From contig NZ_KB899815.1 of NCBI RefSeq assembly GCF_000378425.1, positions 63,002-127,001 of the forward strand: a stretch of 64,000 nt of DNA, read 5' to 3'. Under the pieces are notes generated by a model. It was not told the DNA's origin, did not search any database, and saw nothing but the letters and a program-made list of their open reading frames with translations. Position 1 is the stretch's first letter; every line of letters begins with the position of its first letter. This document shows positions 42,009 to 50,353 of the stretch, one piece after another. The position numbers were made by a program, and so were the translations under genes. This DNA is from Cohnella laeviribosi DSM 21336 (GTDB lineage Bacteria > Bacillota > Bacilli > Paenibacillales > Paenibacillaceae).

Positions 42009-42379
42009 GCGGAGCACACCCCCTTGAACAATAACTGTTCTTCGGTTATGGCATACCCGGTCTCGGCGGCGATGCGCTCGAGCCAATCCGAAGGCGTGCC
42101 GGTCATCACTTCGTCCACGCGTCCGCAGGACGTGCAGACGATGTGGTGATGGTCCTCCGTCCGCGAATCGTAACGGCTCGCATCCCCCTCCAGCTTCAGC
42201 TCGCGGATATAACCTTCTTCGGTCAAATACCGAAGCGAATTGTAAACCGTAGCATATGCGACGCTGCGCCCCTCCGCCTTCAGGCGATCGATGATATCGG
42301 CGGCGGTCGGGTGGTCGTGCGAATTGTTCACGATATCGAACACAAGCTTGCGCGGCGCAGTCAAGCCTTTTCGGGTCAT
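41978..42379 (-). CDS. perR: Fur-family regulator, PerR type
   Basis: Protein of 133 residues. It has a winged HTH (about 1-75), then HHHIVCTSCG and GVCSACR, giving the two CxxC pairs for the structural zinc site. A regulatory-site Asp/His set (HDHPTAADI, DSRTEDHHH) is consistent with PerR, which senses peroxide by metal-catalysed His oxidation. PerR-like boxes precede its own gene, trxB and the second peroxiredoxin. A Fur or Zur role is less likely because of these targets. Confidence 0.8.
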   Translation of the reverse strand: MTRKGLTAPRKLVFDIVNNSHDHPTAADIIDRLKAEGRSVAYATVYNSLRYLTEEGYIRELKLEGDASRYDSRTEDHHHIVCTSCGRVDEVMTGTPSDWLERIAAETGYAITEEQLLFKGVCSACRTSKGSNK

Positions 42380-42402
42380 TGGACTGCCCCCCTTTTTGAT
42401 AA

Positions 42403-42417
42403 TTATACTTAGTCTAA
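42403..42417 (-). promoter_or_regulatory. PerR-like box before the perR-like gene
   Basis: On the minus strand, TTAGACTAAGTATAA matches 11 of 14 consensus positions and overlaps a TATAAT -10 at 42402-42407, as expected for autorepression. Confidence 0.55.
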
Positions 42418-42442
42418 AATTTATATTAAAGTTTCCGTTTTG

Positions 42443-43129
42443 TCAATGAACCGGGTCAGCCTCCCAGGCCGGAACAAAGCACTCGAACCGCCGGTTCGGC
42501 GGACAGGCGTCCAACGGGCCGAAATAGCGCGCGATCGCGTACTTTTGCGATTCGTGTGCGCGCAGAGCCTCCGCTTTGACCGGCCAATACGGCTGCGCGT
42601 CGATCCGAATCGGCGCCGAAGACACATCCGGCGCCGCATAGTACAGCGCGCGGACCGTCGGGCAGCGCCCGGTGCGGACGGCCACCGTCGCCAGGCGCGA
42701 AATGGCGACATGATCCGGGTGGCCGTTGCCGCCGTCCTCGGGGAAGGTGAACACCGCCTCCAACCTGTGCTTGTTCACGAAACGGACGATCGCTTCCACC
42801 GCTTCGCGCTCCTCGGCCTCCTTCAGCCTGCCGTCCGGGTACCCCAGCTGTTCGACCGCAGCAAGCCCCAGCACGGAGGCGGCCCGCTCCATCTCCCGTT
42901 CGCGGAGGGCGCCCAGCTCTTCGTTGGACAGGTGGGCGTAATCCCCGTTTTTGCGGCCGGCGTCTCCGCGCGTGGCGAGCAGAAGCACCGGCTTGCCCCC
43001 GTCGTCCGCGAGACGGCGGATGAGCGCCCCGCTCAGGAACGTCTCGTCGTCGGGATGCGCGTAAATAAAACCGCAGCGGGCGGGAAGCTGAACCTCCCGG
43101 CCGCCCGGTCTTTGCCCGTTTCCGCTCAT
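42443..43129 (-). CDS. PIG-L/LmbE-family deacetylase
   Basis: Protein of 228 residues. YAHPDDE (His25, Asp27, Asp28) and GNGHPDHVA are the zinc-binding motifs of the N-acetylglucosaminyl deacetylase fold. TRGDAGRKNG and LGYPDGRL fit the bacillithiol (BshB2-like) and mycothiol deacetylase group, but close relatives act on other N-acetyl sugars. It overlaps the Mo-oxidoreductase gene in ATGA and is last in the HxlR-Mo-PIG-L unit. Confidence 0.85.
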   Translation of the reverse strand: MSGNGQRPGGREVQLPARCGFIYAHPDDETFLSGALIRRLADDGGKPVLLLATRGDAGRKNGDYAHLSNEELGALREREMERAASVLGLAAVEQLGYPDGRLKEAEEREAVEAIVRFVNKHRLEAVFTFPEDGGNGHPDHVAISRLATVAVRTGRCPTVRALYYAAPDVSSAPIRIDAQPYWPVKAEALRAHESQKYAIARYFGPLDACPPNRRFECFVPAWEADPVH

Positions 43130-45213
43130 AATGCCGTCTCCTTCTTTCCGGCTGCGCTTGCAGCCTTCTTCTCCACGCCGACCCGGCCGGAGAAAAACAC
43201 CGCTCCCCCGCCCATGTCGGCAAGCCGGTCGGGCGTAAGCGCATTGACGGAGCGCTTCGTCCCGGGAGCGTCCGCCCACAGCCCTTGGCTGACGGCGACG
43301 CCGGGCAGAACGTCCCGGCCGACCGAAGCGGTCAGCTCGCATTCGCCCCGCTCGTTCCATACCCGCACGGTGTCACCGTCTTCGATCCCGAGCCGTGCCG
43401 CGTCGTCGGCGTTCAGGAACAGCTTGGGCTCTTTTTCCAGCTTCACGTGCTTTTCGTTGTTCGAGAAAGTCGAATTCAGAAAGTTATGGTTCGGCCCCGG
43501 AATAAACAAAAACGGCAAATCCCCGTCGTCCTTAAGCGGCGTGTAGGTCGGCAGCGGCGGCAGCCCCTTGCGCTCCATCGCCTTGGAGTAGAGCTCGATC
43601 TTGCCGCTCGGCGTGCGGAGCTTGCCGGGAAACAGCGGCTTCACCTTCGCCTTGACGTACGACTTTTCCCGCAGCTCCTCCAGCGTTATGCCCTCGTACG
43701 CCGGATTGTCCGGATAATCCAGCGCCTGCCGGATCAGGTCCTCCTCGGTATCCTTAAACGCCTGCTCTTCGAAGCCCATCGCTTCGGCCAGCAGCCGGAA
43801 CGTCTCGACGTTGGACTTGCTTTCCCCGTACGGTTCGATGACCGGCTCCTGAATTTGCAGATAATGATGCCAGTAGGAATGATAAAAATCGGTGTTCTCC
43901 AATGAGGAGGTCGCGGGCAGCACGATATCCGCATACGCCGCCGTCTCGGTCAGGAACAGATCGTGAACGACGGTGAACAGATCCTCCCGCGCCAGCCCCG
44001 CGCGGACCTTGTTCGTCTCCGGCGCCACGACCGCGGGATTCGAGTTGTATACGTACAGCGAGCGAATCGGCGGGTCGAGCTCCAGCAACGCGCGTCCCAG
44101 CCGGTTCATGTTGACCGACCGCGCCTTCCCCCGGCGCAAATCCGGCCGCGTCAGCGCCGCGGCGTTATGCGACACGTGTCCGCCGTTGCCCTTGATCGCC
44201 CCGCCGCCCTTGAGCAGCCATTGCCCCGTTATGGCGGGCAGGCAGGCGATCGTGCGGACGCACATGCCCCCGTTGTCATGATGCTGCAGCCCGTTGCCGA
44301 TGCGGATAAAAGCGGGCGTCACGCTGCCGTACATCCGGGCGAGGCGCACGATATCCTCGGCGGGAACGCCCGTAATGCCCGATACCGTAACCGGATCGTA
44401 CTGCCGCACGTGCGCGCGCAGCTCCTCGTGGCCGACCGTGTATTCGCGCAAAAAGGCTTCGTTCTCCATCCCTTCCGCAAACAGCACGTGCATCATCCCG
44501 AGCGCGAGCGCCGCGTCCGTGCCCGGCCGAATCGGAATGAACCAGTCCGCCCAGCGTGCGGTGCGGTTGCGGTGCACGTCGATCGCCACGACGGTCGCCC
44601 CGTTTTTGCGGGCTTTCTCCGCGATGGCGACCTGGTGCATGTTCGTGCTCACGGCATTGATGCCCCACATGACGATCAGCTTGGCGTGAACGGTGTCCTC
44701 CGGATCGGTGCCGAAGCTGCCGCCCATCGTATATTTGTAGCCTTCCGAGCCCGCCGCCTCGCAGATCGTCTGCTCGAGCTCCGTCGCTCCTAGACGGTTG
44801 AAGAAACGCCGGTCCATCCCTTCCGTGCCGATCCGGCCCATATTCCCGTAAAAGCTGTACGGCATAATCGATTCCGGCCCGTACTCGGCGATAAGCCGCT
44901 TCCAGCGGCCGGCGATCGTGGCCAGCGCTTCGTCCCAGGAGATGCGCTCGAACTTGCCCTCTCCCTTCGGACCGACCCGCTTCAACGGATAGCGCAGCCG
45001 CTTCGGATCGTAGATGCGCTCCGCCAAATGGCGGACCTTGTTGCAGATCGCCCCCTGCGTGACGGGATGGGACGGGTCGCCTTCGATTTTGACGATTTTC
45101 CCGTCCTTTTTGTGCACGAGCAGCCCGCATTGGTCCGGACAATCGAGCGAGCAGACGGACCGAAACACGCCGTCGGACTGTTTGGCGTACGGCTGGATTG
45201 CGTCTATCTTCAT
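43126..45213 (-). CDS. Molybdopterin (bis-MGD) oxidoreductase, YyaE-like
   Basis: Protein of 695 residues. A [4Fe-4S] motif, CSLDCPDQC with a fourth Cys (Cys21, 25, 29 and 57), is followed by the Mo-bisMGD domains (WDEALATI, MWGINAVSTN, IPIRPGTDAALALGM, YNSNPAVVAPETNKV, late dinucleotide-binding ALTPDRLADMGGG). There is no Tat signal, so it is cytoplasmic. Formate dehydrogenase, thiosulfate/polysulfide reductase and YyaE-like proteins share this plan; the substrate is unknown. The start at 45213 has AAGGGG upstream. It lies 22 bp behind the HxlR gene, which suggests a role in one-carbon or aldehyde stress. Confidence 0.85.
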   Translation of the reverse strand: MKIDAIQPYAKQSDGVFRSVCSLDCPDQCGLLVHKKDGKIVKIEGDPSHPVTQGAICNKVRHLAERIYDPKRLRYPLKRVGPKGEGKFERISWDEALATIAGRWKRLIAEYGPESIMPYSFYGNMGRIGTEGMDRRFFNRLGATELEQTICEAAGSEGYKYTMGGSFGTDPEDTVHAKLIVMWGINAVSTNMHQVAIAEKARKNGATVVAIDVHRNRTARWADWFIPIRPGTDAALALGMMHVLFAEGMENEAFLREYTVGHEELRAHVRQYDPVTVSGITGVPAEDIVRLARMYGSVTPAFIRIGNGLQHHDNGGMCVRTIACLPAITGQWLLKGGGAIKGNGGHVSHNAAALTRPDLRRGKARSVNMNRLGRALLELDPPIRSLYVYNSNPAVVAPETNKVRAGLAREDLFTVVHDLFLTETAAYADIVLPATSSLENTDFYHSYWHHYLQIQEPVIEPYGESKSNVETFRLLAEAMGFEEQAFKDTEEDLIRQALDYPDNPAYEGITLEELREKSYVKAKVKPLFPGKLRTPSGKIELYSKAMERKGLPPLPTYTPLKDDGDLPFLFIPGPNHNFLNSTFSNNEKHVKLEKEPKLFLNADDAARLGIEDGDTVRVWNERGECELTASVGRDVLPGVAVSQGLWADAPGTKRSVNALTPDRLADMGGGAVFFSGRVGVEKKAASAAGKKETAL

Positions 45214-45235
45214 CGTCCTAATCCCCTTGTTCATG

Positions 45236-45589
45236 TTATTTCCATACGAATTTCTCGCCGTACTCTTTGCCCCACTGGTACATGAGCTTCAAGATCGGCA
45301 TCAGCTTTTCGCCGTATTCCGTAAGCGAATATTCCACCCTGGGCGGGACTTCGGCGTACACTTTGCGGTGCACGAGGCCGTCGTCCTCCAATTCGCGGAG
45401 CTGGTTCGTCAGCATCTTCTGCGTAATGGACGGAATCAGCCGCTTGAGCTCGCTGAACCGCTTCGTCCCCCCAAGCCCGAGATGCCACAAAATGATCAGC
45501 TTCCACTTGCCTCCGATCACCGCGAGCGTCAGTTCTTTTTCGCAGTTGATTTCCTTCAAGTTGATCCGTTCTTTCAATACGGTGGCCAT
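45236..45589 (-). CDS. HxlR-family winged-helix regulator
   Basis: Protein of 117 residues, typical for HxlR/MarR-like factors. [22 protein letters not shown] near residue 16 includes the conserved Cys of redox/aldehyde-sensing members. The wing region reads [34 protein letters not shown]. It is divergent from hxlA-hxlB and first in an operon with the Mo-oxidoreductase. In Bacillus subtilis HxlR activates hxlAB in response to formaldehyde, so the same role is likely here. Confidence 0.9.
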   Translation of the reverse strand: MATVLKERINLKEINCEKELTLAVIGGKWKLIILWHLGLGGTKRFSELKRLIPSITQKMLTNQLRELEDDGLVHRKVYAEVPPRVEYSLTEYGEKLMPILKLMYQWGKEYGEKFVWK

Positions 45590-45617
45590 GGTTCACCCAT
45601 CCTTTCTTTAAGCTTGA

Positions 45618-45653
45618 TTGGTCCAATAGTATCCTGAAGGTAACTACATTACG
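45618..45653. promoter_or_regulatory. Palindromes in the hxlR-hxlA divergent region
   Basis: ATTGG-T-CCAAT at 45618-45628 and GTAA-5-TTAC at 45641-45653, between the divergent HxlR and hxlA starts. They are candidate HxlR sites; only symmetry and position support this. Confidence 0.4.
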
Positions 45654-45742
45654 GCAAAGTGCGTTCTTCCGAAATCGAAACTATGAGATTAGAATAACTC
45701 CTGAAATCGAACAACACAATAACCGAAATGGAGGAAAGGAAC

Positions 45743-46375
45743 ATGCAGCTGCAATTGGCGCTGGATTTGGTAGGCATTCCGGAAGCGATCGAGCTGGTTC
45801 GGGAGGTCGAACCGTTTATCGATATCGTCGAAATCGGCACGCCGGTCATCATCAACGAGGGGCTTCATGCGGTCAAGGCGGTAAAAGAAGCGTTCCCGAA
45901 TTTGACGGTGCTGGCCGACCTGAAAATTATGGACGCGGGCGGATACGAGGTGCAGAAAGCGTCCGAGGCGGGCGCGGATATCATTACCGTCCTGGGCGTA
46001 TCGGACAACTCGACCATTACCGGAGCGGTCCAAGAAGCCAAGAAGCGGAATAAAAAGATTATGGTCGACATGATCAACGTCAAAAACCTGGAAGAGCGGG
46101 CGCGGGAAATCGACGGATTCGGCGTGGATTACATCGCCGTGCATTCGGGCTACGATCATCAGGCGGCAGGGCTGAACTCGTTCGCGGATTTGGCCGCCAT
46201 CAAGCGGGTGGTCAAAAACGCGAAAACCGCCATCGCCGGCGGCATCAAGCTCGGCACGCTGCCGGAAGTCGTGGCGGCTAAGCCCGATCTGGTCATTGTC
46301 GGCGGCGGCATTACCGGGCAAGCGGACAAAGCGGCGACGGCGGCCGAAATGCAGCGGATCATCCGGCAAGGGTAA
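45743..46375 (+). CDS. hxlA: 3-hexulose-6-phosphate synthase
   Basis: Protein of 210 residues. It is an OMP-decarboxylase-like barrel: ALDLVGIPEAIEL at the start, the metal/substrate motif LADLKIMDAGGYE, HSGYDHQ, and GGIKLGTLPEV with VGGGIT for phosphate binding. It fixes formaldehyde onto ribulose 5-phosphate, giving hexulose 6-phosphate. The start has GGAGGAAAGG upstream. It is followed 5 bp later by hxlB; together they detoxify formaldehyde through the ribulose monophosphate path. Confidence 0.95.
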   Translation: MQLQLALDLVGIPEAIELVREVEPFIDIVEIGTPVIINEGLHAVKAVKEAFPNLTVLADLKIMDAGGYEVQKASEAGADIITVLGVSDNSTITGAVQEAKKRNKKIMVDMINVKNLEERAREIDGFGVDYIAVHSGYDHQAAGLNSFADLAAIKRVVKNAKTAIAGGIKLGTLPEVVAAKPDLVIVGGGITGQADKAATAAEMQRIIRQG

Positions 46376-46380
46376 AGCTT

Positions 46381-46953
46381 ATGGCGAACCGACTTGATTC
46401 GAAACCGGGCCATTACGCCGAGCTCATCCTCCGCGAACTGTCCCGCACGGCTTCCGCCGTACCCGACGAAGCGCTTGCGAGTCTGGCCGAACGCATCCTG
46501 CAGGCCAAGCGCGTCTACACGGCGGGCGCCGGCCGATCGGGACTTGTCATGCGGGGGCTGGCCATGCGGCTCATGCACCTGGGCATCGAGACGTACGTCG
46601 TCGGCGAAACCGTCACGCCGGGGATTCGGGAGCGCGATCTGCTCATCATCGGCTCCGGCTCGGGATCGACGCAAAGCCTGCTCGGCATGGCCGAGAAGGC
46701 GAAGCGGCTTGGGGCGGGCATCGCCTTGCTGACGACCGCCGCCGATTCCCCCATCGGCCGGATCGCGGATGTGATCGTACCGATTCCCGCCGCCGCGAAG
46801 GAGCAAACCGTCTCCTCCCCCAGCGTTCAGCCGATGGGGTCCCTCTTCGAGCAGAGCCTGCTGGTTACGCTCGATGCCGTCGTCCTGATGCTGATGGAGA
46901 TCCGGTCGATCGACGCTTCCGCCATGTTCGCCAGACACGCGAACCTCGAATAA
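46381..46953 (+). CDS. hxlB: 6-phospho-3-hexuloisomerase
   Basis: Protein of 190 residues with a SIS sugar isomerase fold. GAGRSGLVMRGLAMRLMHLG and SGSGSTQSLL form the phosphosugar site, and SVQPMGSLFEQSLLV holds the catalytic Glu region. It converts hexulose 6-phosphate to fructose 6-phosphate. It is second in the hxlAB operon, with a strong terminator behind it. Confidence 0.95.
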   Translation: MANRLDSKPGHYAELILRELSRTASAVPDEALASLAERILQAKRVYTAGAGRSGLVMRGLAMRLMHLGIETYVVGETVTPGIRERDLLIIGSGSGSTQSLLGMAEKAKRLGAGIALLTTAADSPIGRIADVIVPIPAAAKEQTVSSPSVQPMGSLFEQSLLVTLDAVVLMLMEIRSIDASAMFARHANLE

Positions 46954-46959
46954 AATGGA

Positions 46960-47006
46960 AAAGCTGCCCGGCAAGGCGTCCGTCGCCTTGCAGGCAGCTT
47001 TTTTTC
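46960..47006 (+). terminator. Intrinsic terminator of hxlAB
   Basis: Stem AAAGCTGCC/GGCAGCTTT with an inner GCAAGGCG/CGCCTTGC stem, followed by a run of seven Ts. It also ends the convergent CobW-like unit on the other side. Confidence 0.92.
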
Positions 47007-47018
47007 GGTTTTGAAAGG

Positions 47019-48245
47019 TTACTGCGGGCGGCTTGCGGATGCCGGTTCGGCCCATTCGCCGGGCGCTTGCGGAAAGGGGTCGGAAAGCCTGCTCCAATCG
47101 CCGGCCATTTCTTCCTCCGTCAGCAGGCAATCGTCCAGTCCGGCTTCGATGCGGTCCCGGTCAAGCCCGATGCCGATAAACACGACTTTGGTGATCCGGT
47201 CTCCGTAGACCGGATGCCACGAGCCGGCAAGATCGGCCTCTTCCCGCAGGATGGCCGCCTGCTCCGCTTTCGGCAGGGCGGCGACCCAATATCCGGCGGG
47301 CCCCATTTGGATCGACGGCCCCGCCTGGCTGAAGCTTTGGGCGATATCGTTGCGGGTCGCCAGCCACATCACCCCTTTGGCCCGGACGACGGATTCCGGC
47401 CATTCGTTGATCCAGCGCATGAGGCGCTCCGGATGAAACGGACGGACGCGTTCGTATACGAACGAACCGATCCCGTATTCTTCCGTCTCCGGCGTATGCG
47501 CCGGCGCTTCCAGCTCCCGAATCCAGCCCGCGGACCGGCTCGCTTCCTCGAAGTCGAACAGCCCGGTGTTCAAAATCTCGGCCGGATCGATCCGGCCCTG
47601 CACGCTGCGAATGAAGCGTGCGCGGGGCTGCAGCTTGCGCAGCAGCCGTTCCAGTTCGTCCAGCTTGTCCGGCTCCACTTTATCGCACTTGTTCAGCACG
47701 AGCACGTCGCAAAACTCGATCTGGTCGATCAGCAGATCGACGACTTCCCGCGTGTCGTCTTCCCCGGCCGCCTGCTTGCGTTCCAGCAGCGTTTCTCCGG
47801 AAGCGAAATCATGCCAGAACCGGTAGGCGTCCACGACGGTCACCATCGTATCGAGCCGGCAGAACCGGGTCAGATCGATCCCCATCTACTCGTCGACGTA
47901 GCTGAACGTTTGAGCGACGGGCACCGGCTCGGAAATGCCGGTCGATTCGATCAGGATATAGTCGAAGCGCCCCTCCTTCGCAAGCCGCTCGACTTCGCGC
48001 AGCAAATCCTCGCGCAGCGTGCAGCAGATGCAGCCGTTGGACATTTCGACCAGCTTTTCCTCCGTGCGCGACAGACCTCCTCCGTCGCGAATCAAATCGG
48101 CGTCGATGTTGACCTCGCTCAAATCGTTGACGATGACGGCGACTTTTAACCCGTTGCGGTTGTTCAAAACGTGATTCAGGATCGTGGTCTTGCCCGCCCC
48201 CAAGTATCCGCTTAACACCGTCACCGGAATTTTGGTTTGCGCCAA
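47019..48245 (-). pseudogene. CobW/COG0523 zinc GTPase interrupted by in-frame TAG
   Basis: Both halves belong to one family. The first 119 codons (TTG start at 48245, AAGGAGG site) carry the Walker A GAGKTT, the metal motif CICCTL and the switch region, ending YVDE. A TAG at 47886-47888 is followed in the same frame by ATG and 288 codons with LNKCDK (guanine specificity) and the C-terminal CobW domain. A GAG-to-TAG change would explain it. COG0523 proteins (YciC/ZigA) help allocate zinc when it is scarce. It may be a pseudogene, a sequencing error, or two reinitiated pieces. A Zur-like box precedes it. Confidence 0.8.
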
Positions 48246-48262
48246 GTTGCGCGCCTCCTTTA

Positions 48263-48277
48263 TCGTAATTTTTACTA
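48263..48277 (-). promoter_or_regulatory. Zur-like box before the CobW gene
   Basis: TCGTAATTTTTACTA matches 12 of 14 positions of the Bacillus Zur consensus TCGTAAT-N-ATTACGA. It lies 18 bp before the TTG start, overlapping the probable promoter. Confidence 0.65.
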
Positions 48278-48295
48278 TTTTATCGGAACAAAAAT

Positions 48296-48364
48296 CCCGA
48301 ACACCCGCCTTGATCGCTGCGTTTGTTACGCAGATCGGAAAGTTAGGCGGTAGGGCCGTTCGGG
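48296..48364 (-). terminator. Structured terminator after znuA
   Basis: Outer stem CCCGAAC/GTTCGGG with inner paired segments (CCGCC/GGCGG, CTGCGT/ACGCAG), followed on the minus strand by ATTTTTG. It separates znuA from the CobW gene, which then needs its own promoter. Confidence 0.7.
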
Positions 48365-48374
48365 TGAGCTGCGG

Positions 48375-49442
48375 TCATCCGTTCAACGCTTTCTTCAACG
48401 CTTCCAGGTTGTTGCGCATGACGGAGAGATAATCGAGATGTCGGTCCAGTTCTTCTTTCGTCAGCCCTTCCAGCGGGTTCAAGACGTCCGTCGCGGCTCC
48501 GACTTCATCCGCAATCGTCTGCGCCACTTTCGGGTCGACCAGCGTTTCGAAGAAAATCGTTTTGACCTCGTGCTCCTTCGCCAATTCGACGACTTGCGCC
48601 ATTTGTTCCGGAGAAGGCTCCTGATCGGGCGACAAGCCGGAGATGGGAATCTGGGTCAAGCCGTAGCGTTTGGCCAAATAGCCGAATGCCGCGTGCTGCG
48701 TGACGAATTCCTTGCGTTTGGCGTTTTGGAGAGCGTCGCGGAACGCTTGATCCAGCTCCTGCAGCTTCGCGATATAGGCGTCCGCGTTGGCTTTGTAGTC
48801 GTCTTTGTACGCCGGATCGGCTTGCGCCAGCGCCGCCTCGATGTTCCGGACTTCCTGCTGGGCGAGCACCGGGTCCAGCCATACGTGCGGATCGAGCTGC
48901 TCTTCTTCGTGTCCGTGTTCATCTTCGCCGGCATGCGCTTCTTCGCCCGCATGCTCCTCTTCATGCGTTTGCCCGCCGCCGTCTTCGCCGTGATGATGGT
49001 CGGCTTCGCCTTCCTGCAGCTCGATGCCTTCGCTCGCCTTGACGACGATGCGGTCGGCGCTGGCCGCGCTCTTCAGCGCGCTGTCGACCCATCCTTCGAC
49101 GATCCCGTTATAGACGAACACGTCGGCATTGCTGATTTGCGCCATATCCTTCGCGGACGGCTCCCAGTCATGCGGCTCGGCCCCTGCCGGGATTAGCGCG
49201 ACGACCTCCGCATGCTCCCCCGCCACCTGACGGGCGAATTCGTACATCGGATAGAAGGTCGTCACCACCTTCAGCTTGCCTTCTCGCTCCGCGGCGGCAC
49301 CGGCGGACGCCTCGGATGCCGAAGACCCGCCTGCGGAACCGGACGGACTCGCCTCTGCGTTCGTACCTCCTCCCCCGCAGCCCGCCAAAGCCCATGCGAA
49401 CAAGGCGAGCAGCAGCGACAGCGTAATCGGCTTTTTGCTCAT
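48375..49442 (-). CDS. znuA: Zinc-binding lipoprotein of ZnuABC
   Basis: Protein of 355 residues. Lipobox LAGCGG, a Gly/Ser/Ala-rich linker, then a cluster 9 solute-binding fold (VVTTFYPMYEFARQVAG, AEPHDWEPS). A His/Glu/Asp-rich loop (about 148-190) is typical of zinc-binding members. DPHVWLDP, QHAAFGYLAKRYG and FFETLVDPKVA supply the metal ligands. The start overlaps the permease stop in ATGA. Confidence 0.93.
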   Translation of the reverse strand: MSKKPITLSLLLALFAWALAGCGGGGTNAEASPSGSAGGSSASEASAGAAAEREGKLKVVTTFYPMYEFARQVAGEHAEVVALIPAGAEPHDWEPSAKDMAQISNADVFVYNGIVEGWVDSALKSAASADRIVVKASEGIELQEGEADHHHGEDGGGQTHEEEHAGEEAHAGEDEHGHEEEQLDPHVWLDPVLAQQEVRNIEAALAQADPAYKDDYKANADAYIAKLQELDQAFRDALQNAKRKEFVTQHAAFGYLAKRYGLTQIPISGLSPDQEPSPEQMAQVVELAKEHEVKTIFFETLVDPKVAQTIADEVGAATDVLNPLEGLTKEELDRHLDYLSVMRNNLEALKKALNG

Positions 49443-50353
49443 TTCTCTTCTCCTCCCGACTGCATATACGAGTATTTATTTGATAAACGGGGAATTCGAG
49501 ACGGACTCTCCTTCTCCGATCGATCACGGGGTCGATGGATCCGCTTGCCGAGCTTGACGAACGCCTTCTGCGCCCCAATGCCGGCCAGCAGGATCAGCAG
49601 CAGCGTCATCGCGATGCTGGCTCCCGGAGGCATGCTGAAGGCGTAAGAAGCCGTCAAGCCGGCAAAGACGCCGCCAAGCGCGACGGTCATCGCGATCCAG
49701 ACGGCCGCCGCAAAGCTCGGCGCGATGCGGATCGCCAATGACGCGGGCAGCACGATAAGCGACGAGACGAGCAGCACGCCCACGATCGGCATCGCCGCCG
49801 ACACGATCATGCCGGTCAAGACGCTAAAGCCCATGGAAAGCCATTTGACCGGAAGTCCGGCGGTCTTCGCCGTATCCTCGTCGAAAGTCAATTGATAGAG
49901 CGGACGGCGCAGCAGAAGGAAAAAGACGGCGCCGACCGCGGCTGCGGCGGCCATGAGGATCAATTCCGTCCGGTTGACCGCGACGACCGAGCCGAACAAA
50001 TAGGAAGAAAAGCTTTTGTTCAAGGCATTGCTCCGGCTCATCAGAATCGCGGCCGAGGACAAGCCGCCGATCATGATGATGGCGATCGAGATTTCGCTGT
50101 ACGTTTTGTACGTGCGGCGTACCCATTCCACGGCGACGGACCCCGCCAGCGCGACCGCGAATCCGGTCGCCGTCGGATTCCAATGCAGCAGCGCGCCTGC
50201 GGCGATGCCGGCCAGCGACACGTGCGACAGCATATCCGCCATCAGCGCCTGCCGGCGGAGCAGCAAATAGACGCCCAGCACCGAGGCGATCAGCGCGATC
50301 AGAGCGCCGGCGAAAAATGCCCTCTGCATGAAGTCGTAGTGCAGCATTTCCAT
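49439..50353 (-). CDS. znuB: Zinc ABC transporter permease
   Basis: Protein of 304 residues with about eight to nine helices. MLHYDFMQRAFFAGALIALIASVLG begins the protein and ALMADMLSHVSLAGIAAG is the ATPase-contact motif of the ABC-3 family. The C-terminal 40 residues are charged and hydrophilic. The ATG at 50353 has GGAGGACGG upstream and lies inside the end of znuC (55-bp overlap). Confidence 0.92.
   Translation of the reverse strand: MEMLHYDFMQRAFFAGALIALIASVLGVYLLLRRQALMADMLSHVSLAGIAAGALLHWNPTATGFAVALAGSVAVEWVRRTYKTYSEISIAIIMIGGLSSAAILMSRSNALNKSFSSYLFGSVVAVNRTELILMAAAAAVGAVFFLLLRRPLYQLTFDEDTAKTAGLPVKWLSMGFSVLTGMIVSAAMPIVGVLLVSSLIVLPASLAIRIAPSFAAAVWIAMTVALGGVFAGLTASYAFSMPPGASIAMTLLLILLAGIGAQKAFVKLGKRIHRPRDRSEKESPSRIPRLSNKYSYMQSGGEEK

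Noticed and set aside
47886-47888. TAG read as pyrrolysine
   Set aside because: CobW proteins have no pyrrolysine site, no pyl genes are in the window, and the TAG is best explained by a single change from GAG.
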